Of a stretch of DNA of 64,000 nucleotides, positions 26,155-35,303 are shown in pieces. This DNA is from Pedobacter ghigonis (GTDB taxonomy: Bacteria > Bacteroidota > Bacteroidia > Sphingobacteriales > Sphingobacteriaceae). The stretch's first letter is position 1, and each line of letters begins with the position of its first letter. The DNA is taken from contig NZ_CAESCM010000009.1 in NCBI RefSeq assembly GCF_903166585.1, positions 62,001-126,000 of the forward strand, read 5' to 3'. The notes beneath the pieces were generated by a model. That model had not been told where the DNA came from and made no database searches. It saw nothing but the letters and a program-made list of their open reading frames with translations. The position numbers and the translations under genes are program-made.

Positions 26155-27570
26155 TTAAACTATCCTTCCAATCAGCGTAGCAGATGTACATTTCTCGATA
26201 AATACATTTGCATACTGGCCTGGTTTTACACCTTCAATAGCCGGGAAAATGGCCATTGCACCGCTATCTCCCCTGCCGCAATAATCTTTATCCGATTTTT
26301 TTGAAGTCCCTTCTATTAAAACACGAACGGTTTTTCCAACCCATTCCTGCAAACGCATTAACGAGTGAGCCTGTTGTTTTGCCAGAATTTCGGCCAGACG
26401 ACGTTTTTTAACCTCTTCGGGGATATCATCCTCGAGTTTACGTGCAGCTAATGTACCCGGACGTTCTGAATAGGTAAAATTATAGGCAAAATCGTACTGC
26501 ACATAATCCATCATACTCAGGGTTTCTTCGTGCTCTTCTTCTGTTTCGGTGCAGAAACCGGCAATAATATCGGTAGAGATTGCACAACCCGGAATAATTC
26601 TGCGGATAGCGTCGATACGGTTAATATACCATTCGCGGGTATAGGTCCGGTTCATCAACTCCAGCACACGGCTATTGCCCGATTGAACTGGTAAATGGAT
26701 ATAGTTGCAAATGTTATCGTATTTGGCAATGGTATGTAAAACTTCGTCGGTAATATCTTTAGGGTGCGAAGTAGAGAAACGAACCCTTAACTCAGGGCTA
26801 ACCAAGGCTGTTTGCTCTAAAAGCTGCGCAAAATTTACAGTTTCAGTGCCGTCTTCCGAGGTCCAGATATACGAATCTACGTTTTGGCCTAAAAGGGTAA
26901 CCTCGCGGTAACCGCCCTCGAACAAGGCTTTTGCTTCTTCAATAATCGAATGGGCATCGCGGCTACGCTCGCGACCACGGGTAAAAGGTACCACACAGAA
27001 CGAGCACATGTTGTTGCAACCACGTGTAATGGAAATAAATGCGGTAATGCCATTGCTGTTTAAACGTACAGGGCTAATATCGGCATAAGTTTCCTCGCGC
27101 GATAAAAGTACGTTAACTGCTTTATGGCCACTTTCTACCTGCTCAATTAAGTTTGGCAGATCGCGGTAGGCATCAGGTCCTACTACTACGTCAACCAAAC
27201 GCTCTTCTTCTAAAAATTTAGATTTTAAGCGCTCGGCCATACAACCCAAAACGCCAACAATTAATTTCGGATTACGGCGTTTTTCTACACCAAACTGCGA
27301 CAGACGGTTTCTAACCCTGGTTTCTGCGTTCTCGCGGATTGAGCAGGTATTGATAAAAATCACATCGGCCTGGTGGTAATCCCCTGTGGTTTCAAATCCA
27401 GTTTCCGACAAAATAGAGGCAACGATCTCGCTATCGGCAAAATTCATTGCGCAACCATAACTTTCGATATATAATTTACGGGCATCGGCTTTTACTGGCG
27501 TATCTAAAATTAACGCTTCGCCTTGCCTTGCCTCATCATGCGTCTTATCTGGTACTTGTAAATCAATCAT
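26155..27570 (-). CDS. miaB: tRNA-i6A37 methylthiotransferase MiaB
   Basis: 471 residues. N-terminal UPF0004 domain with its cluster cysteines ('[13 protein letters not shown]', '[10 protein letters not shown]', '[12 protein letters not shown]'), radical-SAM CxxxCxxC in '[22 protein letters not shown]', and a C-terminal TRAM domain from ~410 ('[24 protein letters not shown]'). It methylthiolates i6A37 in tRNAs that read UNN codons. The [10 protein letters not shown] signature favours MiaB over MtaB/RimO. It is the first gene of the group running to secG. Confidence 0.96.
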   Translation of the reverse strand: MIDLQVPDKTHDEARQGEALILDTPVKADARKLYIESYGCAMNFADSEIVASILSETGFETTGDYHQADVIFINTCSIRENAETRVRNRLSQFGVEKRRNPKLIVGVLGCMAERLKSKFLEEERLVDVVVGPDAYRDLPNLIEQVESGHKAVNVLLSREETYADISPVRLNSNGITAFISITRGCNNMCSFCVVPFTRGRERSRDAHSIIEEAKALFEGGYREVTLLGQNVDSYIWTSEDGTETVNFAQLLEQTALVSPELRVRFSTSHPKDITDEVLHTIAKYDNICNYIHLPVQSGNSRVLELMNRTYTREWYINRIDAIRRIIPGCAISTDIIAGFCTETEEEHEETLSMMDYVQYDFAYNFTYSERPGTLAARKLEDDIPEEVKKRRLAEILAKQQAHSLMRLQEWVGKTVRVLIEGTSKKSDKDYCGRGDSGAMAIFPAIEGVKPGQYANVFIEKCTSATLIGRIV

Positions 27571-27594
27571 TATTTAAAAACATTTTGGGGATTG

Positions 27595-27627
27595 CAAAAA
27601 TACACAAATAAAATTAAAAGTGACAAA
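27595..27627 (-). promoter_or_regulatory. Candidate promoter of the miaB operon
   Basis: On the minus strand TTTG (27624-27627), a 21-bp gap, then TATTTTTG (27595-27602), which fits the -33 TTTG / -7 TAnnTTTG Bacteroidota consensus. It lies 25 bp before the miaB ATG. Confidence 0.5.
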
Positions 27628-27815
27628 TTGACATATTTTGTTTAAATGTTTACAGTACGATTATGATCCCACGCTTTTCGTGTTAATACAGCATACCTTT
27701 CTCTGGCTTTTGCCAAAGCATATCCAACTTTGGTCTTTCCGCTTAGGCTTTAAGCTTTCTCCATATCAAAAACCTTTCTCCCTTACATCTGTTACGTATC
27801 AATTAAGCCATAAAA

Positions 27816-29603
27816 ATGACAGCTCAACATAAAAACAAAGTTTGGATCTGGATTGGCAGTATCCTGGGGGTACTCATCCTGATTTTACTATTCGGTGCCA
27901 TGTTTTTGAGCGCCAGGTGGAAACCCATCCTTACCGAAAAAATAAAGGCCGGGGTGTATAATGGTTCACGCCATCTCTACCAGATCGACTTTAAAAGCAT
28001 TAACCTGAACGTAATTACAGGCAGCCTCGCCCTGCGCGATGTAACGTTAACACCCAATCCGTTGGTTTTCGACAGTTTAAAAGTGGCCAAACTAGCTCCT
28101 ACACATACCTTCGAGCTGAAACTAAAGAAACTACAAATTAGCCGTGTTGGAATATTAACTGCCTACTTTAAAAAACAGGTAGCTGTAAGCGAAATCATTT
28201 TGCAGCAACCTTCAATCAATATGATTTATAATAAAGTGCCTAAAAAAGCTGATACCACTAACCACGAAAAAACACTTTACGATCAGGTATCGAAGATTTT
28301 TAAATCAATCCACGTTAAAGCAATTAGGATTGTAGATGCCGATTTCGATTATATTAACAAAACGGGGACTAAAAAGGTAAAAAACTCGATTAAGCACCTC
28401 GATATTACCGTAAACGATTTTTTACTGGATTCGCTCTCAGGCAGCGATACCGCCAGGTTCTATTACACTAACGATATATCCTTTCAGCTTGCAGGTTATA
28501 AATCCATCACCAAAGATAAAATGTATTCGATGACGGTAGATACCATTACCGGCTCTGCCAAATCAAAACGTATAACAGTTAAAGGCTTTACCCTTTTACC
28601 TCTGTACCCCGAATTAACTTTTGCCCGGAAATACAAAGTGCAGAAAGACCGCTACAATTTAGCTTTCGATAAAATAGAGCTTAATGGAGTCGACTTTATA
28701 GGCTTAAATACCGATCAAACGCTGCACGCCCGCTCGTTAAAAATTGGCCCGGCTAATGTAGAAGTGTTTATGAGCCGCGAATCGCCACCCCCACCGGGTT
28801 TTGATAAAGAACAAAACTACCCGCACATGGCCTTAAAACGGTTAAACCTGTCTACCATTATCGATACGGTAAAACTGAGCAAGGTGGATGTTAAATACTC
28901 TGAATACAACCCTGCCAGCAAAAAAACAGGAGCGGTAACCTTTAAAGATTTAACAGGATCCATTTTAAACGTAACCAACGATAGTACCCGCTTGAATCAA
29001 CGCCATCATGCGCTTGCCGATCTCAACTCTCGCTTAATGGGTGTGGGGAAACTGAATGTAAAAATCGATTTTAACCTCACCGATCCCAACGGAGCCTTTA
29101 GCTACAGCGGAAACCTGGGCAATTTTGACCTCAAAAACTTAAACCCTTTATCAAAAGCACTGGGTTTAGTAGAAATAGAAAGTGGCGATGTACAGCATAT
29201 CGATTTTAGGGCCGATGGCAATTTAAGGTCGGCGAGCGGATCGATGAACATGTTGTATAGCAATTTAAAAATCAAACTCCTTTCGGATAATATTGATGGA
29301 GAAGGAACAAAGGAAAAAGGCTTTTTATCCTTCCTGGCCAATACCATCCTGGTGAAAAATGAAAACCCGCAAAAGGGAGAGGCAGCCCGTAAGGCCAGTA
29401 TGACCAATAGCCGCATCAATTCCGCATCGTTCTTTAACCTGATGTGGAAAACAGTTTTTGTGGGCATTAAAGATATTGTAGGTGTGAGCTTAGTGCCCGA
29501 AAAGAATCCGGTAAAACAGCAAAAAGTAATTGCCAAAAAGATAAGAGAACAAAAACGGGCAGACAGGAAGGAAGCCAGGGCGGCAAAAAAAGAAAATAAC
29601 TAA
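27816..29603 (+). CDS. AsmA-like membrane-anchored protein, first of a tandem pair
   Basis: 595 residues. One N-terminal helix (VWIWIGSILGVLILILLFGAMF) anchors a long, mainly beta-strand periplasmic body: 'FKSINLNVITGSLALRDVTLTPNPLVFDSLK', 'LKLKKLQISRVGILTAYFKKQ', later 'GKLNVKIDFNLTDPNGAFSYSGNLGNFDLKNLNPLSKALGLVEIESG'. The last 40 residues are basic and cytoplasm-like (KKIREQKRADRKEARAAKK). The layout recalls AsmA/DUF748 proteins that help lipids cross the periplasm; exact family uncertain. The next gene, 64 bp on, is a clear paralogue. Confidence 0.7.
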   Translation: MTAQHKNKVWIWIGSILGVLILILLFGAMFLSARWKPILTEKIKAGVYNGSRHLYQIDFKSINLNVITGSLALRDVTLTPNPLVFDSLKVAKLAPTHTFELKLKKLQISRVGILTAYFKKQVAVSEIILQQPSINMIYNKVPKKADTTNHEKTLYDQVSKIFKSIHVKAIRIVDADFDYINKTGTKKVKNSIKHLDITVNDFLLDSLSGSDTARFYYTNDISFQLAGYKSITKDKMYSMTVDTITGSAKSKRITVKGFTLLPLYPELTFARKYKVQKDRYNLAFDKIELNGVDFIGLNTDQTLHARSLKIGPANVEVFMSRESPPPPGFDKEQNYPHMALKRLNLSTIIDTVKLSKVDVKYSEYNPASKKTGAVTFKDLTGSILNVTNDSTRLNQRHHALADLNSRLMGVGKLNVKIDFNLTDPNGAFSYSGNLGNFDLKNLNPLSKALGLVEIESGDVQHIDFRADGNLRSASGSMNMLYSNLKIKLLSDNIDGEGTKEKGFLSFLANTILVKNENPQKGEAARKASMTNSRINSASFFNLMWKTVFVGIKDIVGVSLVPEKNPVKQQKVIAKKIREQKRADRKEARAAKKENN

Positions 29604-29667
29604 GCCCAAATGCCTTGCAATTATGTTTATAACTGTATATTGCTATTAAAAATTGTCCCCGTTTTTG

Positions 29668-31476
29668 ATGCCAGATACTAAAAGACATCGTTATAGAGTT
29701 CTAAAATGGATTACGGGCACCTTGCTTGGTGTTTTTCTGGTATTGGCCGGCATTGCCTGGTTTTTGAATGTAAAATCGCGTCCCATGCTTACCAGCCGCA
29801 TCAAAACACTGCTTTATACATCGACCGATAGCTTGTACACCATTAGTTTTACCAAGGTAAGCACCAATATTTTTACCGGTAATGCCACGCTTCAAAATGT
29901 AAAAATCATTCCCGATCAAAAGCGGTATAAAGAATTGATAGCGCTGAAACGTGCGCCCAATAACCTGTATACGGTTTCACTAAAAAAGCTGGTGGTTAAA
30001 CGCTTCCACCCTTTAACACTTTACCGCGAAAGAAAATTGCAGCTGGAAGAGGTTTTATTTGATAAGCCCGAAGTGAGCATGGTAAACCGGCAGTTTGCCT
30101 TTAACGAAGGCAGGGCTCCTCGTCCCATTAAATCGCCTTATGCCTTTATTTCCAAAAATCTTAAAGAGTTTAGTATCAAATCCATCAGGTTTAGGGATGT
30201 AAGCTTTAAGTACGTAAACAACAACCTTAAAAAAGAGGTTCCTTTTGCTATTGACGATCTGAATATTACCCTCACCGATTTACTGGTTGATTCTACCTCG
30301 GCAGAAGACCCAACCCGTTTTTACCTGCTTAAAGATATTGTAATTAACCTGAACGATTACGCTTACCGCACCCCCGATAAGATGTACGATATTAAGCTGG
30401 AGCAACTCGATTTCAGGGCCAGTACAGGCAAATTGCGGGTTAATCATTTTGCCCTTGTGCCTTTGCACGATGAAATGGCCTTTGGAAAAGTTGCCGGATA
30501 TGCCCGCGAGCGTTTTAACATCAGCATGAACGATATCCTGTTTAATGGGATCGATATGCCGCTTTACATTAGCAAACAAGAACTTTGGGCAAAAGAAATG
30601 GCTATAGCAAATGGCTTTGTTTCGGTGTTTAGTCAAAAAGGACTCAAACAAAAGCCACAGGAGAATAAAATTGGCCGGTTTCCGCACCAGTTGCTGCAAC
30701 GTGTTAATATGCCCATTTTGGTGCAAAAAATACAGGTGAAAGATGTAGGCATCAACTATGCGGTTTACAATAACGAAAGTAACCAGAAAGGGCAAATTAC
30801 CTTTCAGCATACTTCGGGCTTTATCAAGAACGCCACTAACATCCAAAAAATTAAGGACATCAACCCCATAATGGATGCAAACCTTACTACCTACCTCTGT
30901 GGCCAGGGCAAGCTGGATGTAAACTTTATATTCGACCTTACGGCAAAAGATGGCACCTTCTCCTACAACGGAACGCTCCATAGTTTTAATGCCCGGGTAT
31001 TGAACCAGATTACCAAACCCCTGGGCCTGGTACGCATTAACCGCGGCAACGTAGATCAGCTTAAATTCAATTTCAAGGCTAACGATTTGGGCGCAAAGGG
31101 CACGGTGGCTTTCTCTTACTACGATCTTTCGGTTGCGCTCATGCGGAACGACCCTGAAAAGGATCACCTGGTTACAAGAGGCCTGCTATCCTTCTTAGCC
31201 AATGCGCTGATCATCAAATCGGAAAACCCTGGTCCCGGTGAAAAGCTTGTTCCTTTAAACGTTAATTATACCCGCCCGGCCAATACCTCATTCTTTAGCA
31301 TGATCTGGCGCAGCCTTTTTACGGGTATCAAATACAGTATTGGCATTACCGAAGAAAAACAGAACGAAGTAAAGGCGCATATTGCCAAATTTAAGGCCAT
31401 GAGGGAAAGTCATTTGCAGAGAAAACAGAAAAGACTGGAGCGCCGCCAAAACCGCGAGCGGATGGAAAAACGTTAA
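29668..31476 (+). CDS. AsmA-like membrane-anchored protein, second of the tandem pair
   Basis: 602 residues from ATG 29668 (the frame opens at a TTG 15 bp earlier). It shares the architecture of the preceding gene: one anchor helix (GTLLGVFLVLAGIAWFLNV), 'SFTKVSTNIFTGNATLQNVKIIP', 'LKKLVVKRFHPLTLYRERKLQLEEV', 'GKLDVNFIFDLTAKDGTFSYNGTLHSFNARVLNQITKPLGLVRINRG' and 'GLLSFLANALIIKSENP', aligning with 'GFLSFLANTILVKNENP'. A basic, Arg-rich tail ends it. The two arose by duplication and probably work together at the envelope. Function inferred only. Confidence 0.7.
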   Translation: MPDTKRHRYRVLKWITGTLLGVFLVLAGIAWFLNVKSRPMLTSRIKTLLYTSTDSLYTISFTKVSTNIFTGNATLQNVKIIPDQKRYKELIALKRAPNNLYTVSLKKLVVKRFHPLTLYRERKLQLEEVLFDKPEVSMVNRQFAFNEGRAPRPIKSPYAFISKNLKEFSIKSIRFRDVSFKYVNNNLKKEVPFAIDDLNITLTDLLVDSTSAEDPTRFYLLKDIVINLNDYAYRTPDKMYDIKLEQLDFRASTGKLRVNHFALVPLHDEMAFGKVAGYARERFNISMNDILFNGIDMPLYISKQELWAKEMAIANGFVSVFSQKGLKQKPQENKIGRFPHQLLQRVNMPILVQKIQVKDVGINYAVYNNESNQKGQITFQHTSGFIKNATNIQKIKDINPIMDANLTTYLCGQGKLDVNFIFDLTAKDGTFSYNGTLHSFNARVLNQITKPLGLVRINRGNVDQLKFNFKANDLGAKGTVAFSYYDLSVALMRNDPEKDHLVTRGLLSFLANALIIKSENPGPGEKLVPLNVNYTRPANTSFFSMIWRSLFTGIKYSIGITEEKQNEVKAHIAKFKAMRESHLQRKQKRLERRQNRERMEKR

Positions 31477-31523
31477 TTTGTAACCTTTGCATATATTTAT
31501 ACTCTAAACCAAAAATTACAGCT

Positions 31524-32081
31524 ATGATTATTGCACTCATTATTATCGGAGTTATATTCCTTTTCGGAATTTTCTTTTACAACTCACTTATCGGAAAGAA
31601 AAACCAGGTTACCAATGCCTTTTCGGCTATTGATGTAATGCTTAAAAAACGTTTCGATCTAATCCCAAACCTTGTTGAAGTAGTTAAACAATACACCACT
31701 TACGAACAGGGAACCTTAACCAAAATTGTTGAACTGAGGGCCAAAGCTACCTCTGGAAACATTACACCCGCCGAAAAAGCCCAGTTAGACAGTGAGCTGA
31801 GCAGCAGCATGAAAGGTTTAATGGTGAATATCGAAAACTACCCTGATTTAAAAGCCAATACCAATTTTATAAACCTGCAAACCACCTGGACCGAAAGTGA
31901 GGAACAGATTGCCGCAGCCAGAAGAACCTATAATGCCAGTGTTACCGATTACAATAACGCCATTATGATGTTTCCGGGAAGTTTATTTGCGGGTATGCTT
32001 AACTTCCAGCCTACACCCGTATTAGAAACTGCCGCCGAAGAACGCAAAAACATTAGCGCAAAAGACCTTTTCAATAACTAA
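31524..32081 (+). CDS. LemA family protein
   Basis: 185 residues. N-terminal anchor (MIIALIIIGVIFLFGIFFYNSLI) then the LemA helices 'KKNQVTNAFSAIDVMLKKRFDLIPNLVEVVKQYTTYEQGTL' and 'QTTWTESEEQIAAARRTYNASVTDYNNAIMMFPGSLFAGML'. LemA proteins are membrane-anchored helical bundles of unclear role. The stop codon overlaps the start of the DUF3137 gene by one base, a usual LemA partner arrangement. Confidence 0.95.
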   Translation: MIIALIIIGVIFLFGIFFYNSLIGKKNQVTNAFSAIDVMLKKRFDLIPNLVEVVKQYTTYEQGTLTKIVELRAKATSGNITPAEKAQLDSELSSSMKGLMVNIENYPDLKANTNFINLQTTWTESEEQIAAARRTYNASVTDYNNAIMMFPGSLFAGMLNFQPTPVLETAAEERKNISAKDLFNN

Positions 32082-33037
32082 TGCAATTCGGTATTGATGG
32101 AAATGTAGCCTTGCAGCAGGTGCTGGCTACAATGGAAATTGAGCGCAAAAAAATTGCCTCAACACAAACCAAAGGTTATATTTTTATTTTGCTGGGTATA
32201 GCCATAGCGGTTATTGGCTTCATACTGGGTTTCCCTATCCCTGCGGTTATTGCTGGCTTAATCCCTTTAATTTATGGTGCGGTGCTGCATTATAAAATCA
32301 GCGACAGTTTAAGGGCCTATAAAAATGCCTATAAACAGGATGTAATTGGTGCAGCCCTTAAATTTTTAGATGAAAGCTTAGCGCTACAGCCAGGTGCCGG
32401 CATTGATGTTTCTGAATTTGTTTATACCCAGCTTTTTACCCAAAACCCGGATCGTTATAATACTGAAGACCTAGTAACCGGATCTGCTGGCAAAACCAGG
32501 TTTTACTTTGCCGAGGTGCATGCCGAATACAAAACAGTAACGCAAACTAAAAATGGTACACGCACCGAATGGCACGACATTTTTAGAGGAATTATTTTTG
32601 CCGCCGATTTTAACAAAAACTTTAATGGTGTAACCATTGTGCGTCCGAAGGGCTTCGCCAATGCATTGGGCGCCTGGTTTTCGAAAAACATCTTCTCTTT
32701 TGGTGATAGTGATGTAGTAAAGCTCGAAAACCCAGACTTCGATAAAACCTTTATAACTTATGGCTCCGATCAGGTGGAGGCACGTTATATTTTAACACCG
32801 GCCATGATGGAGCGGATTTTAAAGCTTAACCACGAAACGAAATATGATATTACTTTATCTTTTATCGAATCGAGAATGTATATCGCTTTCCCGCTGAACC
32901 GGAATTATTTCGAAGCACCGGTGTTTAAATCTTTAATTAATGCCGAAGCCCTGAACGATGATATTACAGCCATTAAATTCATGTATGATATTGTACAGGA
33001 ACTTGATTTGAATACACGCATCTGGGGGAAAGCTTAA
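32081..33037 (+). CDS. DUF3137 family membrane protein
   Basis: 318 residues. Two adjacent hydrophobic helices near 40-75 (IFILLGIAIAVIGFILGFP and IPAVIAGLIPLIYGAVLHY) and a soluble remainder with 'GKTRFYFAEVHAEYKTVTQTKNGTRTEWHDIFRGIIFAADFNKNF', 'LENPDFDKTFITYGSDQVEARYILTPAMMERIL' and 'RMYIAFPLNRNYFEAPVFKSL', the DUF3137 signature. Start overlaps the lemA stop, so the two are translationally coupled. Function unknown; probably linked to LemA. Confidence 0.88.
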   Translation: MQFGIDGNVALQQVLATMEIERKKIASTQTKGYIFILLGIAIAVIGFILGFPIPAVIAGLIPLIYGAVLHYKISDSLRAYKNAYKQDVIGAALKFLDESLALQPGAGIDVSEFVYTQLFTQNPDRYNTEDLVTGSAGKTRFYFAEVHAEYKTVTQTKNGTRTEWHDIFRGIIFAADFNKNFNGVTIVRPKGFANALGAWFSKNIFSFGDSDVVKLENPDFDKTFITYGSDQVEARYILTPAMMERILKLNHETKYDITLSFIESRMYIAFPLNRNYFEAPVFKSLINAEALNDDITAIKFMYDIVQELDLNTRIWGKA

Positions 33038-33057
33038 CTAAACTAAGGTATTTTTTA

Positions 33058-33127
33058 CCACAGAGGGCACTATGTATTCACAGAGGACACAGAGAGTAAA
33101 TTAGGTGTCTTTGCGCGCTTTGCGGTT
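33058..33127. repeat. CACAGAG/CCGCAAAG-type dispersed repeat
   Basis: 'ACCACAGAGGGCACTATG', 'CACAGAGGACACAGAGAG' and 'TGCGCGCTTTGCGGTTAAA' in a row between two convergent genes. The same word families occur at 7620-7867 and 19204-19684. Confidence 0.65.
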
Positions 33128-33144
33128 AAATAACATAGCACCCT

Positions 33145-33510
33145 CTAACTCAAATGCTTTCTCACAATATCTTCCAGTGCGGCTATATCGAAAGGTTTTG
33201 ATAAATAACTATCGGCACCAGCCTCGTCGGCCAGCGAAGAAATATCGTTATTGGCCGAAAAATAAATTACCGGTATATGTTTTAAATCTGGGTGACTTTT
33301 TAAAGCTTTTGTAGCCTGTATACCTCCCAAATCAGGCAGCCAGTTGTCCATAAAAATTAAATCGGGCATGTATTCGGCCACCTGCTTTTCTATATTGTTT
33401 GCGTTTTCAGATGTTTTGATTTCATAACCTGCATCTTCCAAAATAAATGTACATAGATCAAGGATATCCCGGTTATCATCAAAAACAAATACTTTCTTTA
33501 CACCTGCCAT
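33145..33510 (-). CDS. Single-domain response regulator
   Basis: 121 residues, a complete receiver: acidic pair 'VFDDNRD', phosphoacceptor Asp55 in 'LIFMDNWLPDLGG', conserved T/S in 'VIYFSANND' and Lys in 'SYLSKPF'. No output domain, so it probably relays phosphate or binds a partner. Last gene of the six-gene minus-strand signalling island; 25 bp behind the CheB gene. Confidence 0.92.
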   Translation of the reverse strand: MAGVKKVFVFDDNRDILDLCTFILEDAGYEIKTSENANNIEKQVAEYMPDLIFMDNWLPDLGGIQATKALKSHPDLKHIPVIYFSANNDISSLADEAGADSYLSKPFDIAALEDIVRKHLS

Positions 33511-33535
33511 ATATATTAACCTCCTAAAAAGTAAA

Positions 33536-34120
33536 TTAATTATTCAACTTATTTATATACGCGGCCATATCATGGCCATCCAAAACCACATGCGGCTGTA
33601 CCTGCAGTACCGCCTGTTGGGGCATATACGGCATTATGGCCGTATTTGGATTCTGTATAACCACCATACCCCCAAAATTGTTTACACTTTTTAGCCCTTC
33701 TACCCCATCTGCATTAGAACCTGAGAGCAAAATGCACACCAAGCCTGCTTTAAAAACCTCTGCAGCAGACTGAAAGGTAACATCGATTGAAGGCCGGGAA
33801 TAATTTATTTTTTCTGAATAATCGAGCGAAATACTGTGGTCTTCCTCAATCAGCAAATGATAATCAGCAGGTGCAATAAATACTTTTCCTGCTGCCAATA
33901 ACTCTTTTTCCTCAGCTTCACTTACCAACAACGAAGTGCGGTTTCTAATCAAATCGGTAAGCAACGATTCGTTGCTGGCTTTGCGGTGTACCACCAGTAT
34001 AATGGGGAAATTAAGGTCTTGCCGCAATTGAGGAAAAATTTCGAGCAGTACATCTAAACTACCGGCCGAGCCACCAATAATTAATGCGCTACAGGAGGCA
34101 GTATTTACAGTTTTCTCCAT
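33536..34120 (-). CDS. CheB-type methylesterase domain protein (no receiver)
   Basis: 194 residues, just the catalytic domain. Catalytic triad residues are visible: Ser18 in 'GGSAGSLDVL', His45 in 'LVVHRK' and Asp138 in 'LLSGSNADGVEGL'. 'GKVFIAPADYHLLIE' and 'QNPNTAIMPYMPQQAV' are further CheB marks. CheB hydrolyses glutamyl methyl esters, classically on chemoreceptors. Lacking a receiver, its control must come from a separate protein; the neighbouring single receivers are candidates. Overlaps the CheR gene by 16 bp. Confidence 0.92.
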   Translation of the reverse strand: MEKTVNTASCSALIIGGSAGSLDVLLEIFPQLRQDLNFPIILVVHRKASNESLLTDLIRNRTSLLVSEAEEKELLAAGKVFIAPADYHLLIEEDHSISLDYSEKINYSRPSIDVTFQSAAEVFKAGLVCILLSGSNADGVEGLKSVNNFGGMVVIQNPNTAIMPYMPQQAVLQVQPHVVLDGHDMAAYINKLNN

Positions 34121-34923
34121 ATCTTCTCCTGTTTAATCCTTTTATATGCTTTGGCTTTAGGCCAAAACTCTAAACTTTCCTTGCTCCCCAGGGCCAGATA
34201 CCCCAAATTTTCGATACTATTATCGAAGAGGTTAAAAACCTTATGCTGCAGATCTTTATCAAAATAAATTAACACATTACGGCACAAAATGAGCTGAAAC
34301 TCATTAAAAGAATGATCGGAAACCAGGTTGTGGGTAGAAAAAATCATTTTACTGCTCAAACACTCGTCAAATTTTGCCAGCGAATAGTTTGCCGTGTAAT
34401 AGGTAGAAAAATCTTTCGTGCCGCCCGATTGCAGGTAATTTTCAGAATACTGTTTGAGGTAATTTAAAGGAAACATGCCCTTTTTTGCCTTTTCTAATAC
34501 CGAGGGATTGATATCTGTGGCGTAAATAAGCGATTTGTTGAGCAGATTTAGTTCCTTTAACAGGATAGCCAGCGAGTAGGCTTCCTCGCCGGTAGAGCAG
34601 CCTGCAACCCAAATGCGGATGAAAGGATAGGTACCCAAAACCGGAAGCACATCGTTGCGCAAAGCCTTATAAAACGACGGATCGCGGAACATTTCGGTAA
34701 CATTAACCGTAATTTCTTCCAGAAAACGCTTAAAATACTGTTTATCAGTTCGTACAGTGTATCGAAACTCAGCAAAGCTTACAAAGCTATCGAGCGCATA
34801 GAGCCGGGTAATCCTTCTTTTTATAGAAGCATGCGAATATTCGAGAAAATCATAGCCATGAGTTTCTAAGACATCGTTCAGCAACAGCTCCACCTGCTCA
34901 TTATCTATCACTTCACTTATCAC
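34105..34923 (-). CDS. CheR-type protein-glutamate methyltransferase
   Basis: 272 residues. N-terminal CheR helical domain ('LETHGYDFLEYSHASIKRRITRL'), then the AdoMet-binding fold with 'RIWVAGCSTGEEAYSLAILLKE' and 'LIYATDINPSVLEKAKKGMFP', 'IFSTHNLVSD' and 'FQLILCRNVLIYFD'. CheR adds methyl groups to glutamates from AdoMet. Overlap with the CheB gene shows a reversible methylation pair. No chemoreceptor, CheA or CheW lies in this window, so the target is likely non-standard, possibly the coiled coil of the adjoining hybrid kinase. Confidence 0.93.
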   Translation of the reverse strand: MISEVIDNEQVELLLNDVLETHGYDFLEYSHASIKRRITRLYALDSFVSFAEFRYTVRTDKQYFKRFLEEITVNVTEMFRDPSFYKALRNDVLPVLGTYPFIRIWVAGCSTGEEAYSLAILLKELNLLNKSLIYATDINPSVLEKAKKGMFPLNYLKQYSENYLQSGGTKDFSTYYTANYSLAKFDECLSSKMIFSTHNLVSDHSFNEFQLILCRNVLIYFDKDLQHKVFNLFDNSIENLGYLALGSKESLEFWPKAKAYKRIKQEKIWRKL

Positions 34924-34925
34924 TG

Positions 34926-35297
34926 CTAATTGGTAAATTTTTCTATCTGCATTAACAATTCATCAACATTTATAGGCTTTGAAACATAGCCCGATGCACC
35001 TGCGCTGAGACAACGTTCCTTATCGCCAACCATGGCCTGCGCAGTTACCGCCAAAACAGGTATATTTTGCATTTTGGCCGATTTTTTCATCGCAGCAATA
35101 GCCTGATAGCCGTCCATATCGGGCATCATCATATCCATTAAAACAATGGCAACATTATCGTGCTGCTCTATGATAGCAAAACCTTCATGAGCACTTATAG
35201 CTGACAAACAATTAAATCCTTTGGCCTTTAAAACAGCTTTCAGGGCAAAAATGTTTCGATTGTCATCATCAATAATGAGAATTAACTTTTGAGGCAT
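34926..35297 (-). CDS. Single-domain response regulator, paralogue of the hybrid kinase's last receiver
   Basis: 123 residues. Receiver with 'LIIDDDNRNIFALKAVL', Asp55 in 'IVLMDMMMPDMDGYQ', 'VLAVTAQAM' and 'GYVSKPINVDEL'. It closely matches receiver 3 of the adjacent hybrid kinase ('VLMDMMMPELDGYETTTA', 'LAVTAKAMMGDREKC', 'ISKPVDMDQL'), so it probably arose by duplication. Packed 6 bp behind that kinase and 2 bp before cheR. Confidence 0.92.
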   Translation of the reverse strand: MPQKLILIIDDDNRNIFALKAVLKAKGFNCLSAISAHEGFAIIEQHDNVAIVLMDMMMPDMDGYQAIAAMKKSAKMQNIPVLAVTAQAMVGDKERCLSAGASGYVSKPINVDELLMQIEKFTN

Positions 35298-35303
35298 AAC
35301 AGA

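Noticed and set aside
30280..31167. 295-codon minus-strand frame within the second AsmA-like gene
   Set aside because: Fully antisense to a gene with a clear signal anchor and paralogue; no recognisable domain.
33536..34923. Chemotaxis operon
   Set aside because: CheB and CheR are present but no CheA, CheW, CheY-flagellar genes or chemoreceptor; described instead as a kinase-linked methylation pair.
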